Positions 36,016-45,999 of a stretch of 64,000 nt of DNA are shown one piece after another. Under the pieces are notes generated by a model. It was not told where the DNA came from and made no database searches. It saw only the letters and a program-made list of their open reading frames with translations. The position numbers were made by a program, and so were the translations under genes. Numbering within the stretch: the stretch's first letter is position 1; every line of letters starts with the position of its first letter. Source of the stretch: Paraburkholderia ginsengiterrae (GTDB lineage Bacteria; Pseudomonadota; Gammaproteobacteria; Burkholderiales; Burkholderiaceae); the NCBI RefSeq assembly GCF_001645125.1, contig NZ_LXKA01000187.1, positions 62,001-126,000 on the forward strand. Reading direction: 5' to 3'.

Positions 36016-36993
36016 TCAGTCGAGCGCGCGGTCGTTGGGATGCGCGAACAGTGCGCGGTTCTGTTCCGAGAGCGAAAAATTCAGATTGATACCGCGCGGC
36101 GGAATGGGCTGCGTGAACCATTGTTTGTACAGACGTTCCGCATCCCCCGAGGTCTGGCCGCGCGCGATCACGCCGTTCACCAGCGTGCGGAAGGGTTCAT
36201 CGCCCTTGCGGAACATGCACGCATAAACCTCATAACCAAGCGGCGTGCCGGTCACGACGAAATCGTCGGGCCGCGGATCGGTCGCCTTGAAACCGTACAC
36301 GATCGGCTCGTCCATCACGAAGGCCACGGCCTTGTCGTCCTTGAGCGCGGCAAAGGCTTCCGAATGGTCACGCGCGCTGGAGATGCGCATGTTCAGATGC
36401 TTGTCGGTGTTCAGGCGGCGCAGCAGGCGCTCGTCTGACGTGCCCGCGGTCGTCACGACCGGCTTGCCTGCCAGGTCCTGAAAATCCGTGATGCCGCTGC
36501 CCTTGCGCACGATCATGCGCACGGCGTACTGGAAGAAGCTGTTCGAGAACGCGGCTACGTTTTCGCGTTCCACCGTGTGCGTGGTCGAGCCGCATTCCAG
36601 ATCGATCTGGTTGTTCAGCAGCATCGGCGTGCGGTTGGACGACGTGACGGTGATTTCGCGCACCTTCAGTTGCGGCATGCCGAGCGTCTTTTTGATCTCG
36701 TCGACGATCTGCAGCGCGATGGTCTGCGAGTAGCCGACCGTGCTCTTGCCGTCGAAGTACGAGAATGGAATCGACGCTTCCCTGACCCCGAGCACGACCA
36801 CACCGTCGTCGTGGATTTTCTTGAGCGTGCCGGTGAGTTCATCCGCGCAGGCGGTGTCGGCGAGCGACGCCGCGCCGAACGTGACCAGCGCCATCAAGGC
36901 GCAGCGTGCGCTGTGGGCAAAACGTGCGGCGCGCGCGCGGCCTGTACCGTGCATGCCCCCGATACTCGCCCCGCGGCGGGCTGCAATTTTCAT
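36016..36993 (-). CDS. Amino-acid ABC transporter periplasmic binding protein (GltI-like)
   Basis: 325 residues; ATG 36993 is preceded by ccaggagg. After a signal peptide (mature from about ADELTGTLKKIHDDG) comes a family-3 solute-binding fold: VVLGVREASIPFSYFD, VGYSQTIALQIVDEI and LECGSTTHTVERENVAAFS, typical of glutamate/aspartate binders. No permease or ATPase gene is adjacent, so it is an orphan that must use a transporter encoded elsewhere. Ligand specificity is inferred from resemblance. Confidence 0.88.
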   Translation of the reverse strand: MKIAARRGASIGGMHGTGRARAARFAHSARCALMALVTFGAASLADTACADELTGTLKKIHDDGVVVLGVREASIPFSYFDGKSTVGYSQTIALQIVDEIKKTLGMPQLKVREITVTSSNRTPMLLNNQIDLECGSTTHTVERENVAAFSNSFFQYAVRMIVRKGSGITDFQDLAGKPVVTTAGTSDERLLRRLNTDKHLNMRISSARDHSEAFAALKDDKAVAFVMDEPIVYGFKATDPRPDDFVVTGTPLGYEVYACMFRKGDEPFRTLVNGVIARGQTSGDAERLYKQWFTQPIPPRGINLNFSLSEQNRALFAHPNDRALD

Positions 36994-37061
36994 TGGACCT
37001 CCTGGACTGGCGTGCGCAAACGGCCGCGCCGTCACCGTGGATGGAACATGATGCAACGAAA

Positions 37062-37093
37062 CGGCGTGCATCTTTTTCGAAAGATGCACGCCG
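37062..37093 (-). terminator. Terminator after glnS
   Basis: Perfect 14-bp stem (cggcgtgcatcttt / aaagatgcacgccg) with a 4-base loop, followed on the minus strand by tttcgtt; about 40 bases past the glnS stop. Confidence 0.8.
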
Positions 37094-37133
37094 AATTCAA
37101 CTTCAAATGCGTTACGAGCAGCTGTGCTCCAGC

Positions 37134-38843
37134 TTACGCCGGCTTGCCCCAACTGTCGCGCAAGCTGACGATCCGGTTAAATACGGGCTTACCCGGCTTC
37201 GAATCGACGCGGTCGGCGACGAAGTAGCCATGGCGCTCGAACTGATAGCGTTGTTCCGGCAACGCGTCGCGTGCGCCCGGTTCAAGGTAGGCGTTGACGA
37301 CCCGCTTGGAATCCGGATTCAGCGCTTCGAGGAAATCACGGCCACCGGCGTCCGGTTGCGGCTCCTTGAACAGCCGGTCGTAGATGCGCACTTCGGCCGG
37401 GCAGGCGGCGGCTGCGCTGACCCAGTGAATATTGCCCTTGACCTTGTAGTTGTTCGCGCCTTCGGTGCCCGACTTGCTGTCCGGGAAGTAGTTGCAATGC
37501 ACCGCGACGACGTTGCCGTTCTCGTCCTTGTCGGCGCCCGTGCACTCGATCACATAGCCGTAGCGCAGGCGCACCTTGTTGCCCGGGAACAGACGGAAGT
37601 AGCCCTTCGGCGGGGTGTCGGTGTAGTCGTCGCGCTCGATCCACAGCTCGCGCGTAATCGGAAACTCGCGCACGCCCATTTCCGGATGATGCGGGTGCAC
37701 CGGCGCGCTGCACTGCTCGGAGAGGTCTTCCGGGAAGTTGTCGATGATCAGCTTGACTGGATCGAGCACGGCGGCCGTACGCGGCGCTTTCTCGTCCAGA
37801 TCGTCGCGCAGCGCGCCTTCGAACACGCTCATGTCGATCCACGAATCGACCTTGGTGACGCCGATACGCTCGCAGAACAACTGGATCGATTCCGGCGTGA
37901 AGCCGCGGCGCCGCACGCCGACGATGGTCGGCATGCGCGGATCGTCCCAGCCGTCCACGTGGCCTTCGGTCACGAGTTGCAGCAGCTTGCGCTTGCTGGT
38001 GATCGCATAGGTCAGGTTCAGGCGCGAGAACTCGATTTGTTGCGGCAGCGGACGGGTGAAGATGCCGGCTTCAGCAAGCTCGTTCAGAATCCAGTCGTAC
38101 AGCGGACGATGGTCTTCGAATTCGAGCGTGCACAGCGAATGCGTGATGTTTTCCAGCGCGTCCGAAATGCAATGCGTGTAGTCGTACATCGGGTACACGC
38201 ACCATGCGTCGCCGGTACGGTAGTGATGCGCGAAACGGATCCGGTAGATCACCGGGTCGCGCATATTGAAGTTCGGCGACGACATGTCGATCTTCGCGCG
38301 CAGCACGTGCTCGCCTTCCTTGAACTCGCCGGCCTTCATGCGGCGGAACAGGTCGAGGTTCTCCTGCACCGAGCGCTCGCGGAAGCGCGAGGGCGTGCCG
38401 ACTTCAGTTGCCGAGCCGCGGTTCGCGCGCATTTCTTCGGCCGACTGGCTGTCCACATACGCCTTGCCGCGCTCGATCAGCAGTTCGGCGAATTCGTACA
38501 GCTTGTCGTAGTAGTCGCTCGCGTAATAGAGCTCTTCCTTGCCGCCTTTTTCCCATTCGAAGCCGAGCCAGCGCACCGCGTCGATGATCGAGTCGACGTA
38601 TTCGACGCTTTCCTTTTCCGGATTGGTGTCGTCGAAGCGCAGATGGCACACGCCGCCGTAACTGCGCGCCACGCCGAAATTCAGGCAGATGCTCTTGGCG
38701 TGACCGATATGCAGATAGCCGTTCGGCTCGGGCGGAAAGCGCGTTTCGACGCGCTGGCCCCACTTGCCGGTGCGGTTGTCGTCGTCAATGATGTTGCGGA
38801 TGAAATTGGATGCCGCTGGCGCGTCGTTGCGTTCGGTATTCAT
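37134..38843 (-). CDS. glnS: Glutaminyl-tRNA synthetase
   Basis: Class I synthetase charging tRNA-Gln. 569 residues from ATG 38843 (MNTERNDAPAASNFIRNII). The HIGH motif is in PPEPNGYLHIGHAKS; the KMSKS loop reads ITSKRKLLQL. The C-terminal anticodon-binding beta-barrels are present (GYFRLFPGNKVRLRYGYVIEC). Length and motifs are normal. The longer frame to 38885 is not needed. Confidence 0.97.
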   Translation of the reverse strand: MNTERNDAPAASNFIRNIIDDDNRTGKWGQRVETRFPPEPNGYLHIGHAKSICLNFGVARSYGGVCHLRFDDTNPEKESVEYVDSIIDAVRWLGFEWEKGGKEELYYASDYYDKLYEFAELLIERGKAYVDSQSAEEMRANRGSATEVGTPSRFRERSVQENLDLFRRMKAGEFKEGEHVLRAKIDMSSPNFNMRDPVIYRIRFAHHYRTGDAWCVYPMYDYTHCISDALENITHSLCTLEFEDHRPLYDWILNELAEAGIFTRPLPQQIEFSRLNLTYAITSKRKLLQLVTEGHVDGWDDPRMPTIVGVRRRGFTPESIQLFCERIGVTKVDSWIDMSVFEGALRDDLDEKAPRTAAVLDPVKLIIDNFPEDLSEQCSAPVHPHHPEMGVREFPITRELWIERDDYTDTPPKGYFRLFPGNKVRLRYGYVIECTGADKDENGNVVAVHCNYFPDSKSGTEGANNYKVKGNIHWVSAAAACPAEVRIYDRLFKEPQPDAGGRDFLEALNPDSKRVVNAYLEPGARDALPEQRYQFERHGYFVADRVDSKPGKPVFNRIVSLRDSWGKPA

Positions 38844-39126
38844 GCGAGAAGGAGAAAGTCTGTCGGGGAAGCGTAATGCGCCCACTAATCTGCTGATTCT
38901 ACCTGACGAGTCCCTTTACGACAGGCGAATGCGGTGTGCAGCCAACGTTTGAGCGGTTTCGGCGCGGATTCGGGGGCCGGAAGGCGCTGTAACAGGAGGT
39001 AAAACGGTTTGTTGACGCGTTCGCCGCCGACTTAGGATGCGAGCGGCGCGGGTTCGCCCGCCAGCGCCGTGCGATTATTCCCGTGGTTCATGCACCATGG
39101 CGCCCTCAGTTGCCGGAGTTTCTCGG

Positions 39127-40863
39127 ATGTCTGTCCCGACACGCGCGCCTCGCGCGCCTTTCACCTCTCTTTCTCTGGCCCGGATCGCGACGGTCTCGGC
39201 CATGCTGGCCGCCTTCACCGGCGGCGCCGTCGCACCCGCGTCCGCTCTCGCGAAAACGCCGCCGCCCAAGGCTGTGCTGGACGCGTCGGCGGTGGCCGTG
39301 CCGGATCGCTACAGCGCCGACACTGCCCAGCAGATTTTCGCCGCCGGCGGCAACGCGGTGGACGCCGCCGTGGCCGTGGCCTTCACGCTGGCCGTGACCT
39401 GTCCGGACGCGGGCAACCTCGGCGGCGGCGGGTTCATGACCGTATTCATGGACGGCAAACCCTACTTTCTCGACTACCGCGAGCGCGCGCCCCAGCAGGC
39501 GACCCGCGACATGTATCTCGACGACAAGAGCAACCTGCTGCCCGGCATGAGCACGGTCGGGCATCGCGCGGTGGCGGTGCCGGGCACGGTCGCGGGCATG
39601 TGGGAGGCCCAGCAGCGTTTCGGCAAACTGAAGTGGAAGCAGGTGCTCGCGCCCGCGATCCGCTATGCCACGGACGGTTTTCAGGTCGAGCCGTGGCTAC
39701 AGCAGCGCCGCGACGCGGTTGCGAAGAACTTCACCGGCAAGACCAACTTCGACGCCTACTTCTCGACGCTCAAAGCGGGCGTGACCTACCGCCAGCCCGA
39801 GCTCGCCGAAACGCTGTCGCGCATTGCAAGCGACGGCGGGCGCGAGTTCTACGAGGGCCGCACGGCGGACCTGATCGCCCAGCAGATGTATGGGCACGGC
39901 CTCGTCACCAAGCAGGACCTGGTTCAGTACAAGGCCGTGTGGCGCCAGCCGCTTGCCGCCGACTGGAACGGTTATCGGGTCGTGACCGCGCCGCCGCCGA
40001 GTTCGGGCGGCGTCGGCCTGATCCAGATGCTGAAGATGAAAGCCGATCTGAAGCAGGCGTTCGACGGTCTCGAGCTGAATTCCGCGCCGTATATTCATCT
40101 GATCGCGCAGATCGAGGACCGCGTCTTCGCCGACCGCCAGCAGTATCTGGGGGATCCTGACGCGTACAAGATGCCGACCGGCAAACTGATCGACGACGCC
40201 TACCTCGCGCAGCGCGCCGACGAAGTCAAACCCGACGAAGTGCCGGGCGCGTCGCCGGTCAAACCGGGCCTTGGCGACGAGGCACTGGAGAAGGCGCAAA
40301 CCACGCATTTCTCCGTGGTCGACAAGTGGGGCAATGCGGTGTCGAACACCTACACGCTGAACGGCGATTTTGGGTCGGGCGTGGTGGTGGACGGCGCCGG
40401 CTTCCTGCTGAACGACGCCATGGACGATTTCGTCACCAAACCGGCCAGCGCGACCAGTTCCGAGCCCAACACGATAGCGCCGGGGCGCCGGCCGCTTTCG
40501 TCGATGACGCCGACCATCGTGCTGAAGGACAATAAAGTGTCGCTGGTGATCGGCACGCCTGGTGGTTCGCGTATTCTGACCTCGATTTTCCAGGTGATGA
40601 CGGACCTTTACGACTTCAATATGGCGCCCACCGACGCGCTCGCCGCGATGCGCTTTCATCACCAGTTGCTGCCGCCGAAGACGATCTACTTCGAGCCGTA
40701 TCATCCGGCCACGGGTGAGTTGGCCGGGCAACTGCAAGCCTTGGGTTATACGATCGAGACGCAGTCGTTCAATGGCGACGTGCAGATGATCCGTATCGAT
40801 GGCACGAAACCTGAACCGGCAGCGGACCCGCGCGGCGCGGGCGTGGCGCGCGTCATGCCGTAA
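39127..40863 (+). CDS. ggt: Gamma-glutamyltranspeptidase
   Basis: Periplasmic enzyme that transfers or hydrolyses the gamma-glutamyl group of glutathione; autoprocessed into two chains. 578 residues from ATG 39127 (cggag eight bases upstream), with a signal peptide (ATVSAMLAAFTGGAVAPASALA). The new N-terminal Thr nucleophile lies in KAQTTHFSVVDKWGNAVSNT; oxyanion Gly-Gly is in GTPGGSRILTSIFQV, and NLGGGGFMTVF is the large-chain motif. It is divergent from glnS. Confidence 0.94.
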   Translation: MSVPTRAPRAPFTSLSLARIATVSAMLAAFTGGAVAPASALAKTPPPKAVLDASAVAVPDRYSADTAQQIFAAGGNAVDAAVAVAFTLAVTCPDAGNLGGGGFMTVFMDGKPYFLDYRERAPQQATRDMYLDDKSNLLPGMSTVGHRAVAVPGTVAGMWEAQQRFGKLKWKQVLAPAIRYATDGFQVEPWLQQRRDAVAKNFTGKTNFDAYFSTLKAGVTYRQPELAETLSRIASDGGREFYEGRTADLIAQQMYGHGLVTKQDLVQYKAVWRQPLAADWNGYRVVTAPPPSSGGVGLIQMLKMKADLKQAFDGLELNSAPYIHLIAQIEDRVFADRQQYLGDPDAYKMPTGKLIDDAYLAQRADEVKPDEVPGASPVKPGLGDEALEKAQTTHFSVVDKWGNAVSNTYTLNGDFGSGVVVDGAGFLLNDAMDDFVTKPASATSSEPNTIAPGRRPLSSMTPTIVLKDNKVSLVIGTPGGSRILTSIFQVMTDLYDFNMAPTDALAAMRFHHQLLPPKTIYFEPYHPATGELAGQLQALGYTIETQSFNGDVQMIRIDGTKPEPAADPRGAGVARVMP

Positions 40864-40924
40864 TGCGCCGTGATGCGCCGGGACGGGCTGCGGCGAGCGG
40901 GGTGAAGACTACAGGCTGCGAATA

Positions 40925-40966
40925 ACGATTTACGACGGACGATCTACGACAGACGATCTACGACGG
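40925..40966 (+). repeat. Three 14-bp tandem repeats
   Basis: acgatttacgacgg, acgatctacgacag, acgatctacgacgg, ending eight bases before the ATG of the alpha/beta hydrolase gene. The last unit overlaps the position of the ribosome site (acgggga). Confidence 0.85.
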
Positions 40967-40974
40967 GGAACACG

Positions 40975-41538
40975 ATGAGCGGATCGAAACAACCGACCAC
41001 CCTGGTGCTGCCGGGCTATCTGAATTCCGGCGCCGGTCATTGGCAAACGCGCTGGGAGGCAAGTGATCCGGCGTTCGTGCGCGTGCAGATGCCAGACTGG
41101 GACCACCCTGAGCGCGACGCCTGGTGCCGTACGCTCGACGCCGCGGTGGCCGCCGCCGATGCGCCAGTGGTGTTCGCGGCGCATAGCCTCGGTTGTCTGA
41201 CGGTTGCGTTCTGGGCGTCGCATTATGCGAGCGCCGCGCAGCTTGGCAAGGTGGCGGGCGCTTTGCTGGTCGCGCTGCCGGACCCCGCCGGAGCCCAGTT
41301 CCCACAGGACGCGAACGGTTTCGCGCCAGTGCCGCTCACGCGCTTGCCGTTTCCCACCATTGTCGTGGCGAGCAGCGACGACCCCTACGGCGGCGTGCCG
41401 TTTTCGCAGGCCTGCGCGAGCGCCTGGGGCAGCCGCTGGATCGACATTGGCGCGCGCGGCCATATCAACGCGGACAGCGGACTCGGCGATTGGGCCGAAG
41501 GGCGTGAATGGCTCGCTTCGTTCGGCGAGGCGGGTTGA
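40975..41538 (+). CDS. RBBP9/YdeN-type small alpha/beta hydrolase
   Basis: 187 residues, serine-hydrolase fold: VLPGYLNSGAGHWQTRWE (oxyanion side), nucleophile elbow AAHSLGCLTV with Ser near residue 71, Asp in VVASSDDPYGG, and the catalytic His in GARGHINADSGLGDW. This pattern is the RBBP9/YdeN family (DUF1234-like), of unknown physiological substrate. Its start lies immediately after three tandem repeats. Confidence 0.88.
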   Translation: MSGSKQPTTLVLPGYLNSGAGHWQTRWEASDPAFVRVQMPDWDHPERDAWCRTLDAAVAAADAPVVFAAHSLGCLTVAFWASHYASAAQLGKVAGALLVALPDPAGAQFPQDANGFAPVPLTRLPFPTIVVASSDDPYGGVPFSQACASAWGSRWIDIGARGHINADSGLGDWAEGREWLASFGEAG

Positions 41539-41565
41539 GACCGGGGCCGGTGCGCCCCGTTCAAA

Positions 41566-42786
41566 TCAAATCACCGATTGCGCCCGCAACGCCGCGATCC
41601 TGGCTTCGTCATAGCCAAGCACGTCACGCAGGATGCTCTCCGTGTGCTCTCCGAGCGTGGGCGGATGCGCCAGCGCTTCGGGCGGCGTGCCGCTCATATT
41701 GATGGGGTTGCGCACCAGCTTGACCGTGCCGCCCGACGGATGCGGCAGATCGACCCGCATGCCGCGCGCCACCACCTGCTCGTTCTCGAACACCTCGCCG
41801 AGATCGTTGATCGGCCCGCACGGCACGCTTGCCGCTTCGAGCGCCGTGATCCATTGCTGCTTGCCCTGCAGGCGGACCATCTCCGCGAGAATGGGTACGA
41901 GCACGTCGCGGTTCCGCACGCGCGCAGGATTGGTCGCGAAACGCTCGTCGTCGGCCAGTTCCGGACGGCCGCCCACTTCGACGAACTTGCGGAACTGCCC
42001 GTCGTTGCCGACCGCGACGATGATCCAGCCGTCGCTCGTCTGGAAGGTCTGGTAGGGCACGATGTTCGGATGCGCATTGCCCCAGCGCACCGGCGGCTGG
42101 CCGCTCGCCAGGTAGTTCGAATTCATGTTGGCGAGCATCGCGACCTGAACGTCGAGCAGCGCCATGTCGATGTACTGGCCCTCGCCCGTGCGGTCGCGGT
42201 GCGTGAGCGCGGTGAGCACGGCGATGGTCGAGTACATGCCGGTCATGAGGTCGGCAATCGCGACGCCGGCCTTTTGCGGACCGCCGCCCGGCTGGCCTTC
42301 ACGCTCACCGGTAATGCTCATGAAGCCGCCAATGCCTTGCACGATGAAGTCGTAGCCGGCGCGCTGCGCATACGGCCCGGTTTGCCCGAAACCGGTCACC
42401 GAGCAGTAGATCAGGTCGGGCTTCACTTCCTTGAGCGACGCGTAGTCGAGGCCGTACTTCTTCAACTGTCCGACCTTGTAGTTCTCCAGCACCACGTCGC
42501 TTTGCGCGGCCAGTTCGCGGATGATCCGCTGGCCTTCGGGCGAGGCGATGTCGACCGTCACCGAGCGTTTGTTGCGGTTTGCGGCGAGGTAATACGCGGC
42601 CTCCCGCGTGTCTTCGCCGGCCGGCGTCTTCAGGTACGGCGGCCCCCAATGGCGCGTGTCGTCGCCGACTTCGGGCCGTTCGATCTTGATCACGTCGGCG
42701 CCGAAATCGGCAAGCGTTTGCGCGCACCAGGGCCCCGCGAGCACGCGGGTGAGATCCAGCACGCGGATATGACTGAGAGCGCCCAT
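41566..42786 (-). CDS. Class III CoA-transferase (CaiB/BaiF)
   Basis: 406 residues; transfers CoA between carboxylic acids by the family III mechanism (formyl-CoA, carnitine, succinyl-type). Seen: SHIRVLDLTRVLAGPWCAQTLAD at the N-terminus, RNKRSV-type NRNKRSVTVDI, and the catalytic Asp in GVAIADLMTGMY. ATG 42786 has ggag 12 bases upstream; TTG 42795 is an alternative closer to it. No neighbouring acyl-CoA genes reveal the substrate. Confidence 0.9.
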   Translation of the reverse strand: MGALSHIRVLDLTRVLAGPWCAQTLADFGADVIKIERPEVGDDTRHWGPPYLKTPAGEDTREAAYYLAANRNKRSVTVDIASPEGQRIIRELAAQSDVVLENYKVGQLKKYGLDYASLKEVKPDLIYCSVTGFGQTGPYAQRAGYDFIVQGIGGFMSITGEREGQPGGGPQKAGVAIADLMTGMYSTIAVLTALTHRDRTGEGQYIDMALLDVQVAMLANMNSNYLASGQPPVRWGNAHPNIVPYQTFQTSDGWIIVAVGNDGQFRKFVEVGGRPELADDERFATNPARVRNRDVLVPILAEMVRLQGKQQWITALEAASVPCGPINDLGEVFENEQVVARGMRVDLPHPSGGTVKLVRNPINMSGTPPEALAHPPTLGEHTESILRDVLGYDEARIAALRAQSVI

Positions 42787-43147
42787 ATTCGTCAATGTCT
42801 CCTATGTCGACCAGAGTTAGCGCTTTAGCGCTTAGTCTGGTCCCATGCACGTAGTTGCGGGTAGGCAGGCGGCGGGCGAGGCGCCGCGAATAGTGGGCCA
42901 TCTTAAGCGATTCCCGGGCGGCGGGTTAGTCAGCCGAACGGCATAGGACGAATGACACGCCTCTCGAAGTCCTCTCGGCAGCCGCTCAAGCCTGGCTGAA
43001 CCTGGCCGAACGGCTAACGTCCGGGGCGCGCTGCCGCGCGCACGCGCCGATCCCGTATAATCAGTCGTTTAAGAAACAAACAGTTGGCGCATCCCACGAT
43101 GCCGCCGGTAACAGCCAGGGAACTGGCAAACCCGTCCCCCGCACGCT
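42787..43147. other. Divergent CoA-transferase / alaS intergenic region
   Basis: No gene. Contains agcgct-tt-agcgct (42818-42831), a short direct repeat cctggctgaa / cctggccgaa near 42989-43008, and a tataat hexamer at 43056-43061 that could be the alaS -10, though the -35 position is poor. alaS itself lacks a clear ribosome binding site. Confidence 0.45.
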
Positions 43148-45772
43148 ATGAAAGCCGCCGAAATCCGCGAGAAATTCCTCAAGTTCTTCGAATCGAAGGG
43201 CCATTCGATCGTTCGCTCGTCGAGCCTTGTGCCCGGCAACGACCCGACACTGCTCTTCACCAATTCGGGAATGGTGCAGTTCAAAGATGTGTTCCTCGGC
43301 GCGGAATCGCGTCCGTATGCGCGCGCCACGACCGCGCAGCGCAGCGTGCGCGCCGGCGGCAAGCACAACGATCTGGAAAACGTCGGCTACACCGCGCGTC
43401 ACCACACGTTCTTCGAAATGCTGGGCAACTTCTCGTTCGGCGACTACTTCAAGCGCGACGCGATCCACTACGCGTGGGAACTGCTCACGGGCGTGTACCA
43501 GCTGCCGAAAGACAAGCTGTGGGTGACCGTCTATCACGAAGACGACGAAGCGCACGACATCTGGGCGAAAGAAGTAGGCGTGCCGGTCGAGCGCATCATC
43601 CGCATCGGCGACAACAAGGGCGCGCGCTACGCGTCGGACAACTTCTGGCAGATGGCCGACGTTGGCCCGTGCGGTCCGTGCTCGGAAATCTTCTACGACC
43701 ACGGTCCGGAAGTGTGGGGCGGCCCGCCGGGATCGCCTGAGGAAGACGGCGACCGCTACATCGAGATCTGGAATCTCGTGTTCATGCAATTCAGCCGCGA
43801 CGCGCAAGGCAACATGACGCCGCTGCCCAAGCAGTGCGTGGACACCGGCATGGGACTGGAGCGCATCGCCGCGGTGCTGCAGCACGTGCACAGCAACTAC
43901 GAGATCGACCTGTTCCAGGCGCTGATCAAGGCGGCCGCGCGTGAAACCGGCGTGAGCGATCTGACCAATAACTCGCTGAAGGTCATTGCCGACCACATCC
44001 GCGCATGCTCGTTCCTGATCGTCGACGGCGTGATTCCGGGCAATGAAGGCCGCGGCTACGTGCTGCGCCGGATCGTGCGCCGTGCCATCCGTCACGGCTA
44101 CAAGCTGGGCAAGAAGGGCTCGTTCTTCCATCGCATGGTGGCCGACCTCGTCGCGCAAATGGGCGATGCATACCCGGAGTTGAAGGACGCTGAGCAGCGC
44201 GTGACCGACGTGCTGCGTCAGGAAGAGGAGCGCTTCTTCGAGACCATCGAGCACGGCATGTCGATTCTCGAGAGCGCGCTGGCCGACCTCGAAGCGAAGG
44301 GCGGCAAGACGCTCGACGGCGAACTCGCATTCAAGCTGCACGACACGTACGGCTTCCCGCTGGATCTGACCGCGGACGTGTGCCGCGAGCGCGAAGTGAC
44401 GGTCGACGAACCGGCCTTCGACGAAGCCATGGCGCGTCAGCGCGAACAGGCTCGCGCGGCGGGCAAGTTCAAGATGGCGCAAGGCCTCGAATACACGGGC
44501 GCGAAGACCACTTTCCACGGCTACGAAGAAATCGTCTTCGACGACGCGAAGATCATCGCGCTGTATGTCGACGGCGCCTCGGTGCAGCAGGTGAGCCACG
44601 GCCAGCAGGCGGTCGTCGTGCTGGACCACACGCCGTTCTACGCGGAGTCGGGCGGCCAGGTGGGCGACCAGGGCGTGCTGGCCAATGCGAGCGTGCGCTT
44701 CGCGGTGGCCGACACGCTGAAGGTCCAGGCCGACGTGGTTGGTCATCACGGCACGCTCGAGCAGGGCACGCTGAAGGTGGGCGACGTGGTGAAGGCGGAA
44801 ATCGACGCGGTGCGTCGCGCCCGCACGCAACGCAACCACTCGGCCACGCACCTGATGCACAAGGCGCTGCGCGAAGTGCTCGGCTCGCACGTGCAGCAGA
44901 AGGGCTCGCTCGTCGACGCGGACAAGACCCGTTTCGACTTCGCGCACAACGCGCCGATGACGGACGAGCAGATCCGCCGCGTCGAGGAAATCGTCAACGC
45001 GGAAGTGCTGGCGAATGCGCCGGGTATCGTCCGCGTTATGCCGTTCGACGAAGCGGTGAAGGGCGGCGCGATGGCGTTGTTCGGCGAAAAGTATGGCGAC
45101 GAAGTGCGCGTGCTCGACCTCGGCTTCTCGCGTGAACTGTGCGGCGGCACGCACGTGCATCGCACCGGCGACATTGGTCTGTTCAAGATCGTGATGGAAG
45201 GCGGCGTGGCGGCGGGCATCCGCCGCGTGGAAGCGATTACGGGCGACAACGCCGTGCGCTTCGTGCAGGATCTCGACGCGCGCATCAACGCGGCGGCGGC
45301 TGTCCTGAAGGCACAGCCGGCGGAACTCACGCAACGGATCACGCAGGTTCAGGATCAGGTGAAGCAGCTTGAAAAGGAACTGAGCGCTCTCAAGTCGAAG
45401 ATGGCGTCGAGCCAGGGCGACGAGCTGGCTGGCCAGGCGATCGAAATCGCCGGCGTGCACGTGCTGGCGGCTACGCTTGAAGGCGCCGACGTCAAGACGC
45501 TGCGCGAGACGGTCGACAAGCTGAAAGACAGGCTCAAGAGCGCGGCGATCGTGCTGGCATCGGTTGAAGGCGGCAAGGTGAGCCTGATTGCCGGTGTCAC
45601 CGCCGATGCAAGCAAGAAGGTCAAGGCGGGCGAGCTGGTCAACTTCGTCGCGCAGCAGGTTGGCGGCAAGGGCGGCGGTCGGCCGGATATGGCCCAGGCG
45701 GGTGGCACCGAGCCGGCGAATCTGCCGGCGGCGTTGGCCGGCGTCAAGGGCTGGGTCGAAGGCCAGCTTTAA
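43148..45772 (+). CDS. alaS: Alanyl-tRNA synthetase
   Basis: Class II synthetase with editing domain; 874 residues, full length. Start [19 protein letters not shown]; motif 1-2 region [20 protein letters not shown]; zinc/editing motifs [16 protein letters not shown] and [14 protein letters not shown]-terminal [15 protein letters not shown] of the DHHA1 domain. No strong ribosome site precedes the ATG. Confidence 0.97.
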   Translation: MKAAEIREKFLKFFESKGHSIVRSSSLVPGNDPTLLFTNSGMVQFKDVFLGAESRPYARATTAQRSVRAGGKHNDLENVGYTARHHTFFEMLGNFSFGDYFKRDAIHYAWELLTGVYQLPKDKLWVTVYHEDDEAHDIWAKEVGVPVERIIRIGDNKGARYASDNFWQMADVGPCGPCSEIFYDHGPEVWGGPPGSPEEDGDRYIEIWNLVFMQFSRDAQGNMTPLPKQCVDTGMGLERIAAVLQHVHSNYEIDLFQALIKAAARETGVSDLTNNSLKVIADHIRACSFLIVDGVIPGNEGRGYVLRRIVRRAIRHGYKLGKKGSFFHRMVADLVAQMGDAYPELKDAEQRVTDVLRQEEERFFETIEHGMSILESALADLEAKGGKTLDGELAFKLHDTYGFPLDLTADVCREREVTVDEPAFDEAMARQREQARAAGKFKMAQGLEYTGAKTTFHGYEEIVFDDAKIIALYVDGASVQQVSHGQQAVVVLDHTPFYAESGGQVGDQGVLANASVRFAVADTLKVQADVVGHHGTLEQGTLKVGDVVKAEIDAVRRARTQRNHSATHLMHKALREVLGSHVQQKGSLVDADKTRFDFAHNAPMTDEQIRRVEEIVNAEVLANAPGIVRVMPFDEAVKGGAMALFGEKYGDEVRVLDLGFSRELCGGTHVHRTGDIGLFKIVMEGGVAAGIRRVEAITGDNAVRFVQDLDARINAAAAVLKAQPAELTQRITQVQDQVKQLEKELSALKSKMASSQGDELAGQAIEIAGVHVLAATLEGADVKTLRETVDKLKDRLKSAAIVLASVEGGKVSLIAGVTADASKKVKAGELVNFVAQQVGGKGGGRPDMAQAGGTEPANLPAALAGVKGWVEGQL

Positions 45773-45866
45773 GTCGGGTTTAATCCGGCTTTGATTGGGC
45801 CGCGCGGTGCGCCGGGAGTATCGGCGCGCCGCGCGGCCCGAATCGTTTGGAACCCGTCACGCTGGA

Positions 45867-45940
45867 TTAGGCGTTGGCGCGGCGCTCCCTTTAGGGGCCG
45901 TTCTTAGGCGTTGGCACGGCGCTCACTTCGGGGGCGTTCA
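45867..45940 (+). repeat. Two imperfect 37-bp tandem repeats
   Basis: ttaggcgttggcgcggcgctc... and ttaggcgttggcacggcgctc..., second copy offset by 37 bases, both continuing into a gggg-c-gttc segment. They lie between alaS and the LysR gene. A GC-rich palindrome near 45800-45838 precedes them, with no T run. Confidence 0.65.
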
Positions 45941-45999
45941 AGGGCCGTTCGCGGCGCACGCCTCGCGTGGTCTCTCACCACGTCCCGCAGTCGAAAAAA

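Noticed and set aside
36906-38876. 656-codon open frame antisense to glnS
   Set aside because: Shadow frame; glnS motifs on the other strand are complete.
42818-42831. agcgct-tt-agcgct as an operator
   Set aside because: Two copies of a short self-complementary hexamer in GC-rich DNA can easily arise by chance; no promoter seen nearby to support it.
43061-45460. 799-codon open frame antisense to alaS
   Set aside because: Shadow of alaS: no ribosome site, composition dominated by Arg, His, Val and Ala from third-position GC bias.
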